Below are positions 51,777 through 64,000 of a stretch of 64,000 nucleotides of DNA, one piece after another. The DNA comes from Lingula anatina. Taxonomy: Eukaryota > Brachiopoda > Lingulata > Lingulida > Lingulidae. The number at the start of each line of letters is the position of its first letter. The stretch's first letter is position 1. The notes under the pieces were generated by a model. It did no database searches. It saw nothing but the letters and a program-made list of their open reading frames with translations, and was not told the DNA's origin. The DNA lies in contig NW_019774491.1 in the NCBI RefSeq assembly GCF_001039355.2, positions 324,630 through 388,629 of the forward strand. Reading direction: 5' to 3'. Position numbers and translations under genes: made by a program.

Positions 51777-52754
51777 TCTGCCTCTATAACCCAAGGTGGA
51801 CCTCATTATCTCATTTCACCCATGGACCTAATGAGGTCCATGTTTCACCGCTGTACAGCTACATGTACCCGTGCTTTTCTGTTCTACAATTTTTACATCA
51901 GTTACGAACCTCTGGGTTATATTACTCAATAACGACTTGACAACATCCTTGATAAACTATAAGCAATCGCTACGTCTTTCAACTATACAACCGCATTGAA
52001 ATATAATATGAAAGTAAAATATATATTGTGAAAAAATTTCCGTTCATTTGTGACATTTTTATGGTTCAATCCCCAGATTTTAAATTAATTTTTGGTCATG
52101 GAACTGTCATTAAATAAATATATAATTTATTCTATTCTTTTAAAAATTGCCATGTTAATCTCATACCCAGTATTTTATGTTCGTAATGTTACCGGACCAC
52201 GTGATCAACAGTTTTAAAACGCAGAAGATATTTATATCGTCAAATTCTCCCGATTCTCCGATTTAAAATTTGTAACGTTTTACATATTTCTTATAACCTT
52301 AGAGTACATGTGATATCGTAAATTCAGGAACAATGTATTCCCATGGTTTAAAAGACAGATCCAACTTACCCAGGGTTCCAACTAGCCCCGGTCTCCCCTA
52401 CAGCCGGAGTTGAAGTGAGCTAGGCGGCTACTAATCTTTTCAGTTGAATGCGGTATAAAGTACAGGATAAATGTTTTGTTATTATAGAACCTTGGTCTAG
52501 GAGAGAGAGTATTGGAAATGTCTGATGTACATGTGCTATGTTACACAACATCATAATCAGGCTCAGTGGCAATAAGACGCCTTTTCCCGAGCTGTCCGAG
52601 ATCAATCCGCTACTTAGATTCATTACTGTTTTGTAGTCTTCAGATAAGAATACTGGTAAGACGGAACTTTTTTTATTCATAAAGATCAAACATATCAACA
52701 AAACACCGGGGGCATAGCACCGGTGGTTTTAATAAGAAAGAACCCTCGTCGGGA

Positions 52755-53365
52755 TCATGTCGATACTCCCCCGCACCGAAACTCCCCCTAGTAGTATGCA
52801 CATCGATAAAACCCACACCGATAGATCCCAGCATCGATTCGTCCCTGTAAAATTACCGTTATACGCACACCGTTACCCCCCTCCCCCAGCATCGTTGCTT
52901 CCCCGCGACAATTTATCGCTTAACTGTTTTTTTTTAATTTCTCAATAATTCAAGCGGTGCAGAAAACTATGGTGCGTTAATTATCTTCGGTTTAAACAAA
53001 CTTTGAGTGAAATAAATAAATTAATAAATTTATAAATAAATAAATAAATAAGTAAATAAATTGATATAAAAATTTGCAATCTGTATAACGTAACCACTGT
53101 TGAAGAACATAGTGAAGTATACAGTCATTGCCAAAAATCACAAAGCTGAGCTGCACACAAATTAATTAAGTGATTTAGTATTTGTTTCCTTATTTTCCTT
53201 AAGAGCCCCAAGAGGGTGGTGCACTTTTGAAAAAATGACAAAATTTTTAATTAAGAGGCGTGGGGGAGGTGGGAGAGTGACGATGTGGGGTAGTAACGGC
53301 GCAGGGGGGGTGGAAGAGTGACGATGTGGGGTAGTAACGGCGTGGGGGAGTATCATTGCCTGTAA
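52755..53365. repeat. Inverted, G/C-run minisatellite block
   Basis: The left part (52755-52920) is C-rich (ATACTCCCCC, CCGTTACCCCCC, AGCATCGTTGC). The right part (53257-53365) is the complementary type, with a 41-bp unit, GAGTGACGATGTGGGGTAGT followed by AACGGCG, repeated twice and begun a third time. The ends face each other as GATACTCCCCC / GGGGGAGTATC. Confidence 0.6.
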
Positions 53366-55037
53366 AAATAGTATGAAAGTTCGTTGGTCCGAAGGTTCGA
53401 TAGTCCGAGTAAAGTCAATAATGCATTATTGGTAATATATTCTTGATAAAGTGGATAGTGTAATGGTAATTAAGTTAAGTTCATCAGAGGGGCGTTCATA
53501 CAATTTTTAACGATGAACCTTTAGATTATCGAGACGCCCTCATCAGTGCGGCGATGTAAAGATGTACTACTACTGTAGGGNAGGGAAAATAGTCACTTTT
53601 ATCAATGCGAGGATGCTCAATTCCTCGCCCTGTCCCGAGGGTCGGGGCCGGAGTTTCAATTGACTGGTTCAACTGATATGAAGAAAAAAGTGTTTAATAG
53701 GACAACTCCTTACTATGTCTATGGATATAATGCCAATCAGGAAATATAACATCACCGATAATACTTTACATCTACTTAGACCACAAAATGTTCAATTCTA
53801 ATAAGATCAAATATTTTTTGTAACTAAGTTCTTTTGTACGTGTCAAACGGAGATTGATAATTAGGAAAGCACTTGATCTTTCGAGGATCTCATAAAGCTG
53901 CCTGGAGATAATATGGCATCTGTCAATCAGCTGTCACAAAACAACATGTGAGCAAATGTAATTTGGGTCAATCGGTAATCAATTCCCAATTTAATAGTCA
54001 ATGCAGCTGTCTAACAATAAATTGGTTGGATTAGTCTAATACTCAAGTGCTTTAAAATGCTTTTAACATCTCTGATGTTGTGTTCACTGAGATTTGTTTT
54101 TATTAAGAACGAAGGGTGACAGAAAGGGGGGGGAGTGCACAGGAATTCCGTGGAATTAAGAAAAGGGTGATACTAATCAGTATATCAACAACACGAAGAC
54201 AACAGGATCCACATCTACTATTAAGGGCAGATTTAGGCCGTCTTCTGGGTCTTCCAGAAGACGGTCAGGTTTTCAAGTTTACATTGACAGTTATCTTATT
54301 TTTTTTGTTGGAAGGCGGTCAAAATTGGAGGATGGATCAACAAAGATAATTTGGAAGACTGTCAGAAAATAGCTCTGGATCCGCCTCTGGGTCAGGGGTC
54401 GGCCTGAGGTAACTTTCACTCAACAAACAACACGAAGGCACGAAGGACAATTTTTCTTTATACATAAAATACAGAAGATTTAAAGTTTTTTTAAAAATCT
54501 TATTGATAGAGAGAAAACATACAAGTAAGTGTTCAGAAAAATAGATTATATGTTGAACTGCTTAATTTTCACAATATTACCCGACCTTATTTGATAATTG
54601 GTTACAATGATACGTAGCCTAAAGATGGCTCTAAACTGCAGTCACTGAACGGAAGCAGGCGCGGTTACCAGGCTATGCAAGAAATGTTACATTAATAATT
54701 GAAAGGTTTTGAAGAGAAGCACTCCATTTGACGTACCTGTGGGTATTTGATATAAGGCATCGAAGTTAAAGCTTTGTAAGTTTATTCAGCTTTCAATGAA
54801 ATTGTATACTTGGTTGCCCAGCATATGCACATGAAACCATCTCTGATATACATTGTACGTAAGTTGCTACTATCAGCTTTCCGTAATTAACGAATTTAGG
54901 TGTAACATGGAGACTACAATTGCATATTACACAGAAAAAACATAGAGACTGTGGCACAATTGTTTATTAAACAAAAACCGCCTAGTTTATTTGATATTGA
55001 AAAAAAAAAAAAAACTGTGGCAACTCGTCGAGTGAAG

Positions 55038-55235
55038 CCCCCTTCACACTGGACGGCGTCCTTTCTGCGTCCCGTAGTACGGCCCTGTTTGGAAAAATAA
55101 TACGATGCGTGCCGACAGCTGGCCGATCATTGGGCATTTATTCTCCAACCAAAGAGGTGCTTGTGCCTCCTTTCTACGACCACAGCGCTGCCAGTTTAAC
55201 GGTCGCACGAAGGACGCCGTCCAGTGTAAAGGGGG
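55038..55235. mobile_element. Short MITE with 26-bp terminal inverted repeats
   Basis: CCCCCTTCACACTGGACGGC at the left continues GTCCTT. The right end is the inverted form with one mismatch (TTTACACTGG). About 200 bp, non-coding. Confidence 0.85.
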
Positions 55236-56199
55236 TTGAACAGACTGTAGTCACTATTATGTCCCCCTCCCCTGAGCCCACTTTTTTCCCAAACACACCA
55301 GCCTTTAAGCCAAATGTATACTAGTACTCGATACTTACATGAGTCATCAATATATCTGATGACGCCGCAGACCTAGACCTAGTCAGCTGAGGTACCCTTT
55401 TATTTACCCCCCCCCCCTGTTGCTGATTTGCTTATCTTTTTTGTTTATAACATCATTGTTATGCTTTGTTTTGTAAAATGGCTAGGCCCACTCAAAATTT
55501 GCTTTCAAAAATGATCTTGCTCAAAGGGCGAGACAAATCTTGTAAAACTACACAGCAGTAGGGCTACCAATATATTGTCCCTTTACCACTTTACTCAGAG
55601 GAGAAAAAGTTCGACTCATCATCCAAGATACTGAGATAACCGTAAGTTTTGCAAATTAGCACAAATATATGAGAGTTGCTTGTTACTTGTTTTTTGCCTA
55701 TATCTTAGGCCTACTCGTTTTACATTTTATCACGTACAATTCATGACGACTGCATCGTCAAAAATATCAAAAATGTTAAAAATGTTAACTTTAAATTAGG
55801 AAAAGTAAAGTAAAAAAGAAAATAGTATACATATCTGGCATTATTCTTCCCACTTCTTTTATTTATTCATTTATTTTTTATCCCCGTCACTACCGGCCAA
55901 GCGCCTGTAAACATTTATCGCCCAAACCCTCCTGCCAGCCAATTTGCAGCCACCTAGCGGCGATCTTTGAAACAATATTTCTCGCGTATTCTCGCCAGTG
56001 TGCGAGAGTTCGCCATCTTTAACAACCTATAAACAAATAGATGTAGCGGGTGAATGAAAATTTGTCATATATTCCAGAATGAAGGGCCATATATGTATTT
56101 CAGTCAAAGACGTATTTTAATAGAAGAGGTTGGAATGAATCAGCACTGAAGATTAGGTAGGAAATAATGCAACAAAAAGCGGATGCTAATAGAAATCAC

Positions 56200-56200
<1 letters not shown>

Positions 56201-56246
<46 letters not shown>

Positions 56247-56262
56247 TAGCTCTCTCTCTCTG
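56201..56262. repeat. (TC)n microsatellite with CA interruption
   Basis: Thirty bases of TC, an ACACA stretch, then another CT run. Confidence 0.95.
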
Positions 56263-56748
56263 AAGGCTAAAGTACTATGAAGAAAAGATGTCATTCAATT
56301 TTCTGCGCGTTTCTTTCAGAGACGCACCCTGACTGACTATTATTTAAAAGCAATTAAACAGTGAATAAGACCAATAAAATCACAACGCTTGACTCTTTGT
56401 TATTGATTTTATCATAATAAAGCAATGAAGCAGAGAATGCATGCAAATACAGTATATTTAAACTGTTACAAAATTTGTTTATTTCAAGTCAAATGGTACG
56501 ATTCCAGTACTATAGTCTAAGCTCACTGAGCAACTTCTTAATTCAAGCTACACTGTACATTTACTGTATGATACTGTAGTGTATGATCTATGTACATGTA
56601 TGAGCCTGAACCATTTGAAATTACTAGTAAAATGAGAAGAAAAAGGAGCTGTCACTTTGCTTTGAATGAATATTTTTTGTCATTTTAAATATTTTAGGGT
56701 GGTTAACAAGAGAGTGTCCATGTGAAGAAAAATACTAGTAGCTTGGTT

Positions 56749-59700
56749 ATGTCTGATATTCCTCTACTGAAGGCAATCAATGCAGCCCTAGCAGAAGCAA
56801 GAGCTAAATACAGCAATGATGAAAAAGAAGAAAAGAAAGAAATACATGAAAATACAAGTAATGTAAACATTTATAATCATTACGACAACAGGGACATCAA
56901 CCAGAATGAGAAACTGCCTCCCAGCAGTACAGAATTAAACACTGGCTTTCCTAGGCATGATAAACCAGATGCAGAAATCAACCTGCTTAATGCAGAAATC
57001 AGCAAAAACAAAGAAGAATTATCCCACCTGGATGTGGAAATAAACCAACAGAAACATGTCATAGAAGTGATAAATGCAGAGATAAGCCAGCTCCATATTG
57101 ATATAGATGGAGGGAGAGAAGAGGAAGAAAAAGAAAATGACCATGAGATCAAGGATGACCCTGTTTTTAGACACATACAAGAGACTGTGAAGAGGAATAA
57201 AGAAAAGCGTGATTCAGTGGTCTCAATGGCATCTAGCACATCTTCAGTGGGCAGTGAGGGAGGCCATGCTGTGAAGACTTCAGCCAACTTTACCACCGTC
57301 CCCTATGGCTTTATTCCTAAGGCAGCTTACGAACATAATAAGAAGAATACTGACATTATGGGGGGTGAGTAATTTGCTATATTTCATTAATTAAATTCAT
57401 TTGTCTTGTTAAGCCACTAGTACAGTTTCTTAACTTGAATGTTTTTTTAATTAGCCATTGATGTTTATAATTGTTTCATTTTTCATTTAGTCACCTACAA
57501 TGGCAAAATGAAGCAGTTTGTGATAGTTGATGCCAAAGGAATAACAACATGGAGTCCTGAAGCTATCAATGTGTCAGGTATTTGAATTCCAATGAAAATC
57601 CTCAATTAAATCTGCTGTAATGTCTTTGCCATAGAATATATCAAGATAATTTTTGAATTTTGGGTTAATGTACATCTGTGCTCATATTAAAAAAAAAATC
57701 AAATATTATATGCAAAATTGCATGCAAAATTGCATTTCAGTTAGCAGAGCCCACAATTACCCCAAGTATGAATACAGGCTAGTAACCCACCTTGTTTATG
57801 CCAAGAAACATAATGTCTACTTTGCTCTTTGGAAGGATTTTTCACTCAAGGTAAAGGTTCACTGAGATAGCATCACTAGTGGAACAAGAATATTTATAGC
57901 ACTAGTACTGATCTGTTCATGAGAGTGCTTTGGTCAACTTTTTGCCAAATATGGTTTATTTTTACTGATGTTGATACAAAAGTTAGGGGAATAAACTCAA
58001 CATCTCTAGGATCAGAAGTGTATGTGCATAGATAACAAAAAAAAAAACAAAAAACAAATACTAGTAAATAAATAAATGAATAATAGAAATAAAAATGAAA
58101 ATTTATTTAATAAAAGTACTCAGTAGCACAAGGACCTGGAAGCTATGGTAAAATATACTGTATCTAACATATATTTATTATCATATTGCAAAAACAAAGG
58201 AATGATATAATGATGATCAGTTTATTTAAAATTAATTCTCTTCAACTTGTGCATGGTGCTCCAGGCAAACTTCTCAGTTTGATGTCTTGTTTTGTTGATG
58301 CTTTACAGTATTACAATCTCAAACAGACACAGTTTTATAATTATATTTTATTACACAAATACAATGTTTCATGTGGAGATCGTGAAAGACAATATGCACT
58401 AATAAACATGACAATTAATTTAGATATCAAGATATCCAGTGCGACACAGCTCCAAACATGTGTTGAGTTCGGAAGCACATTCTCCGGGGACACAAATCAT
58501 CTCTGGGATTTCACAACGGTCCAAACATTCTTGGTAGATAATGTTGTTATAGCAGTGAAAAAAGCAAACTTTGGGATGAGTCTGAATAAAAAATGAAAAT
58601 AAATTTTAATTAACACATTTTCACAAATTTAATAGGAAAATTAAAAGAATGTATAGGAAGAAATGGTTTAGCATATGTATCAAAAAATTATTTTCTAGAA
58701 AGATTTGAACCAAAATGACTGAAATCAGTTTGAAAACCAGCTCTCAAAAGTTGAATCATGCATATTTACATTGGGAAAGAGTTTGCTGTTTGCTATGATG
58801 ACCAGATATATATATTTTTTTGATAATGTTCCTCTTTATATGATTTCATGAAAAATGTGGTATGACAGATTCTTGGCATCATATACATTGGTGTCTGGGG
58901 GCCTTTGGGAAAAAAGGCACAATGTTGATTTTGCACAGCCGTTTTTCTTCTTTTCTCTAATTAATGGACGTTTCAGAGGAAAATTAAATATAAGGATGCA
59001 TTTCCCCTTATAGTATCTGAGAACTTAATGGCCATATGAAAAACTTGCTGGCATGCATTTTGGTCCCTGATTCACAAACATATATGAAAATTGATATCAT
59101 TTATTTTCAGTGAATCATTTTCTTTGAAATTTCCTATAATACCATAACATTATCAAACATACTTTTAATTGTTGAAATATATCTAAGAATTATTTAATGT
59201 TGGAAATCTGTGAAAATATAAGCATTGCACTGACCCCAGAATGTCTCATGGACTGGCAGTATACAAAACATGCCAGCAAAACCATGAATGTACATGTAAC
59301 TCTTGTGGTTGCCATCTTCAAATTGTTCTTTGCGATCTTTCATGAACTGGGACAGAAAAAATATATGTCATGAAACTTGTTCAGGATCTACAAATATTGT
59401 CACAAAGTAAGATTTGCTGTGAAAAATTTGCAAGATATTTGAATTTAGTTTTTTTTCACTCTATTATCACATGATATACATATATATATAAAAGTGAACA
59501 ACACAATTGTAACTAACTGTTACAGATCATATAGGAAAATACCTATCATAAGTACAGAGACTGTTGAATGAAAAACAAAGAAGCATGTAATTTAAAATAA
59601 ATGCCTTGTTAGAAAATTGACACACGAATACACATGTAGATATTTAATGAAATTGAAAAAAATAATGTTAACATATATAAAACACAAAGAATAGGGGCAC

Positions 59701-62700
59701 TTACCTTTCTGATCTGGTTCCTGTTTTCATGCAGCAGAGTGAATCAGTTTTGCCTAATGTAGCTGGCCTTTATACTCTTGTGATTCTTGCCAAACCCTCA
59801 CATCAAACTGGAGCGTGGATAATGAGATATTTATTAACTGATCAGAGGAAATGATATCTATGTTTTAGTAATAATAATGATAATTTAGTGAGCTCTGAAT
59901 GACGTACTGCCACATTTGTCAGCTCTCTACACTACATGGTTTCATCCAGAAAAAGGCATTAATACAAGAAGTAAAACGTAAATAAAGATGGTTACCGGTT
60001 TACTTCATTTCCTGGGAAAAAATGAAAATCAAAGAGCATGTTTTACTCCTATGAGGTCATCATCTGTTTAGAATCATGGGGATGGAAGAAATAAAAAAAA
60101 AAAAAAAAACAAATGCATTAATTTAAAGTTACCGCTAACTTTTAGGTATTATGGTTTTTCATTCATCTGTATGTTAGCAGCAATAGCTTGAAATCTTTAT
60201 CATGACAATTTTTTATATATTTGGAGCCAGATATCTCCAGATGCTTTTTTATTATTTCTTTTTTCATTTTTTATGTTTGGGAAATGGGGTGGATTGATTT
60301 TTTTTCATTTTGGTATAAAAAAAGACCAAAGCATAGAATCTTATCACAAAAGGAATTGCTTAGTAAAATAAAAATGGGTGGCCACCATGCAGGTAGCTAT
60401 GTTTTTGTCTCACAGTTTACCTGATGACTGACAATTTACCATTAAATTATACAAGAAATTCACTTCAAGACACATAAAAGGCTGTTACAGTAGTGGTTGT
60501 TGATTTCTTGTTTCGTTGTGCATGATGAAAGCCAGTTCAGCTGTACTATTATTAGATTAGTTTACCAGATAAAATCCGGCTCTATTATTACTAAATTCTC
60601 CATATTGAAAGAAGGGGGGGGGGCTTGTAATTACTGTTACAATCTTTATACTCTTTAAATTGATTGAAGAGAAAATTACACATGTAAATGAAAATAATAA
60701 GTGTAATATATTAATATTCATTTTCTTGATTCTTTGATTACCTGTTATGATGATATTTCAAGTCAAATGGTTGTATGCATGATGAGTCATTTAGTTTAAT
60801 TTACCAGTAAACCAGATATGGAATGACCTTTAAAACCTGTATATATGCATTATTTAAAAATGTTTTCCTTTCAATGATATAGGTGCTGAATAAAGACTTT
60901 GAGGCTGCCTGCTCTGTGAGTGCCAGTCTGAGGTCTGTGCTGTTCATGCTCTTCAACCCAGTTAGAGATGAACTCANTTATATTTAGTTATGACTTTAAA
61001 TATTTAGTGTTCAAGGTTTAAATAGTGTTAAAAATGTATTAACTGAAAGTTTTACTTCAGGTATGGAAGTTTCATCAAGTAGTTCAAAAGAGTTTTACAG
61101 AGTTGAAAGCAATGGCCAACTATAGACTTTCACCAAAGTGAGTACAATATGTTATGATTAGTAAATTCTTACCCTTAGCAAAATCATGAATTTTGAAATC
61201 TGTCACATGCATGAGCAGCGTTCTTCAAAGATAGATACATGTCCTGGACGTGCGGGAAAAATTTACCCATGTCTTATAGTATAATATGCATTATATCCTT
61301 TGATATCATGAGGGCCTCTTAAATAGTATACTAAGGATAGTCCCCTGTGGGATCTCTTGGGATCTCAATTCATATGTTAACCGTTATTTAACTACTTGCC
61401 TCTACCTGCCCCTAAATTGTTTGGCTCAGCAGCAGAGGAGGATAATGTAAAATGTGCTTCGATCATGTTCTACCAGTACCCAGTACAAAGTCTAATTAGC
61501 TGTCTTTGTTATTTCTCAGGTATGAACTTCCCAATGTGGGTGGGAGCTGGGTAAAGAGAGTAGAGTTGGACCAGCACCTCCAGCACCTGTATTGTTGCTC
61601 AGACACAGATCTCCATGCTTATGACCTGCAGGGAAACCTGCTGTTCCAGTTCAACAAGTAAGAGGAGAGCCACTACATGGTGTGGCTTGTCTTAGTAAAA
61701 ATACCACCAGGTGGAAGCACTAATGAAGTACATGTAGTAAGCACAGGCTTCAAACAACTGCGCATGTGCGAAAAGTGCGCTGTTTGAAATAAACAAGTTG
61801 GTGAAATTGACAAAGACCGTCTGGTTGATTTTGTTTCATTAGCTCTCTGGTGTCTTTTTGAAAATTTATATTAGAAATGTTCTATTGATTTTATGTTGTA
61901 AAAAGTAAATCCGTCGGAATTCCTTAGAAAAACATTTATTTTACCTTCATTTTAAGGGGATTCCCATTGTATTTATAGTGTTATATGTGGCCCCAATGGG
62001 GATTATCACACCTCCCCTACTCTTGATTAATAAAATTCTTCACCTGGAGGATTGTAAATTACATTGCAAAATACATTGAAAATCGTAGGAAGGTTAACTG
62101 CAGATAATGCTGCGAGGATATTCTTAACAGTGGGGGAACTCGGCCAATATAAAATTTTTAACTTCGTTTTACGATTTTGGAGCGCCTGTTCTAATTTTTG
62201 AAAGCGAGGCAATGGAACCAAACAATGCGATACAATTTGTAATCTCGTAAAAATTGCTATTTTTATATAAAGGTTATAGCATGGAGTACATCGAAATGCG
62301 ACTTGTTTATTATTATGATCTTAAATAATAATTAATATAAAACAAACGATATAATACGTTCTTAACGTTAGCCTATTTATTAGCTTAATTGATTTTTTTT
62401 CGTATTTGGAGATTAAAAACACAAAAGTTGTCTGGTTTCATATCGAGGCACTGCGTTTCGTTCGTGTGCTCATGTAGTATACTTCTGAAGACAGTTAAGT
62501 GATGTGAATCAAAGGAATGTGGAGATGTCATATTTATTAGATATGATGGTGTATGAGTTGAAAAAGTTGTTAAAAAATAATAATGATTTTTATTAATTTT
62601 CTATGGGACACACATGTACTACACGAAAGCAATGAAAAGGGTTTTTAACTTCTTGTCTGTTGTTTTCTCCATGTAGTGCTCATTCCATGTCCATAACAGG

Positions 62701-64000
62701 GTGTGCATTTTCCCTGCACTCTCGGCTGCTCATCACTTGCTCAATGGATACAGAGGGTAAGAAAGGAGCCCAATCAAATCAGATCAGATATATTTATAGC
62801 TCATACAGTATATTCATTATTCACCTAGATCTGAACTATTAAAAAAGTGTGAAGTATGCATGTACTATGAAACAATATGACTAACATTTAGTGACTCTTT
62901 TTATGTCTTTAGTCAAAGATTAAATGTAATCAGTTGTAACATTTTCCTCCTCAGTGAAAGTATGGAGCATTACTGGTGGCCTGGTGCACACATTCAGAGG
63001 TCACTCCAAAGCGGTCACCAACCTGGTGCTCCACCCAGAGACGTCCTCCATTGTCATTACGTCCTCACTGGACGGCAGTGTCCGGCAGTGGTCACTGGAC
63101 ACCATGGACATGTTGTACAGGTATCAGAACATGTTTTAACTGAGGAACACATGAAGTACAAAATCTTTGAAAAATATTGTCAGACTCTGATTTATTTAAG
63201 ACCAAAACACCTTACCCTTCTGAATAATTGTCCAGCCTGAACATTTCATTTAAATTTGGTTAATAAAATACCGACACTGTGGAAAAAAAACTAGGTCAGA
63301 ACTTATAAATAAGAAACTATCAATTTAGTTTTTTCCTGTAATACCTGTTGAGGGGCATTTAATTGTGTGTTTTGACTGGTCACCTGTCCCATATTATTGG
63401 TTGTTAAACACTAAGGTGTCTGTTTTCCTAGAATTTTAGTGTAATCTCATCTGAGCCTGACAGAAGGCAAACACACTGGCTGTACGAACTTGTGGAGGAA
63501 TATATGTTCTACATATATGTGGCATACACTTGTCATACTTTGGGGGTACAATACGAGCATGTACATGAATCAACCATTTGCCTACAGAAAATAGAATTCA
63601 GAAAATATTTTCATTATCTATTCCAGTGTCGTGATCTCCTCAGATGGAGTGCTGTGGATGGGTGTTACGGAGGATAAAAGCCTGTATGCCAGCACAGTAA
63701 GGAACATCACAGTGTGGAATCTCAACTATGTGTGTCAGTTCTGGGGTCTGACCAGAAGTAAGCTGATGTCTCTGCAGCTTTACCCCAGTGAGAAGAAATC
63801 TGCAAGGGTGGTCGCTGAAGGAGACGACAGCAGGTACAAGAGATAGATTTTTTGAAAATGAATGAATAAAAATAATTACCCTACCCAAAGCCACTGAGAA
63901 AATAATGATCAGTTTTCGTGTTGTAAATTTCGAATTATTGAGAATGAAATTCTTTAGACTCCTTCTCTATCTAGAGTGTCTCAAAACCTAGAGGCTTACA
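56749..64000 (+). CDS. Coiled-coil and WD-repeat protein, 5' part (partial)
   Basis: Exons 56749-57364, 57491-57577, 57741-57850, about 60883-60975 (broken by N), 61061-61137, 61520-61657, 62677-62756, 62955-63120, 63627-63833, continuing past the window. Residues 1-205 come from one exon and are polar, with a probable coiled coil (INLLNAEISKNKEELSHLDV, then EINQQKHVIEVINAEISQL). WD40 blades follow: KQFVIVDAKGITTWSP, YFALWKDFSLK, LFMLFNPVRDEL, VWKFHQ, LYCCSDTDLHAYDLQGNLL, CAFSLHSRLLITCSMDTEVK, GHSKAVTNLVLHPETSSIV, SSLDGSVRQWSLDT and TVRNITVWNLNYVCQFW. The order and the long blade linkers recall large WDR87/WDR97-type proteins of cilia and sperm, but that name is tentative. The start ATG was chosen as the first Met after an in-frame stop-containing leader. 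Confidence 0.8.
60976..60976. other. N inside a WD-repeat exon
   Basis: Interrupts the exon right after NPVRDEL. No donor is visible and a stop follows in the given frame, so the exon end (and probably a glycine-rich blade turn before VWKF) is lost in a gap. Confidence 0.75.

Larger units (their letters stand above)
51777..56748. other. Intergenic region, repeats only
   Basis: No gene supported. Possible polyadenylation signal of the PGRP-fusion gene at 52113-52118. A small foldback, GGACCTCATTA / TAATGAGGTCC, lies at about 51797-51845. Other repeats are listed separately. An N lies at 53581. Confidence 0.5.

Noticed and set aside
58186-58596. 136-codon ORF in an intron of the WD-repeat gene
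   Set aside because: It opens with TTG rather than ATG, is A/T-driven and shows no recognisable motif; considered a chance open frame, though the length is notable.
1-64000. CRISPR arrays, operons, tRNA or rRNA genes
   Set aside because: No regularly spaced repeats of the right kind, the DNA is eukaryotic, and no cloverleaf or rRNA sequence was recognised by reading.

Overview
This is nuclear DNA from an invertebrate animal. Genes are cut into many small exons with GT-AG introns, the DNA is AT-rich, there are long microsatellites and foldback transposons, and the proteins are metazoan (nitric oxide synthase, vezatin, MyD88-like death domain, PGRP). The domain repertoire fits a marine lophotrochozoan or similar bilaterian, but species cannot be fixed. 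Four single Ns (2481, 46947, 53581, 60976) look like collapsed assembly gaps; two fall inside coding exons and one lies at the edge of an exact duplication.

Layout: 63-13531 (+) is a NOS gene of 24 exons whose joined frame is 1105 codons. 15178-20217 (-) holds the first five coding exons of CDC123, whose 3' half is missing. It is divergent (about 240 bp between start codons) from 20461-28669 (+), a vezatin gene of 13 exons and 765 codons containing a probable U12-type intron. 31330-32861 (-) is a four-exon coiled-coil protein of unknown role. 35366-38090 (+) is an unrecognised multi-pass membrane protein in five exons. 42815-51776 (+) is the most unusual locus: consecutive in-phase exons encode a MyD88/UNC5-type death domain, a DZIP3-type HEPN domain and a PGRP (amidase_2 fold) domain with no signal peptide. 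56749 to past the window end (+) is a coiled-coil plus WD-repeat protein.

The death domain-HEPN-PGRP gene reads as a cytoplasmic peptidoglycan sensor: a PGRP lacking amidase metal ligands is fused to a death domain of the kind used in Toll/MyD88 signalling, with a HEPN domain between that has lost its RNase-type motif. Its introns are filled with DNA transposons (two Tc1-like elements with recognisable TA-flanked ends and a TTAA-flanked MITE), and partial copies of both Tc1 families lie just upstream. NOS and this gene are both plausible innate-immune components, but nothing in the sequence shows that they are co-regulated.

Large non-coding stretches (13.5-15.2, 28.7-31.3, 33.3-35.3, 38.1-42.8 and 51.8-56.7 kb) hold MITEs, minisatellites, microsatellites and transposon fragments; no further genes could be supported in them.
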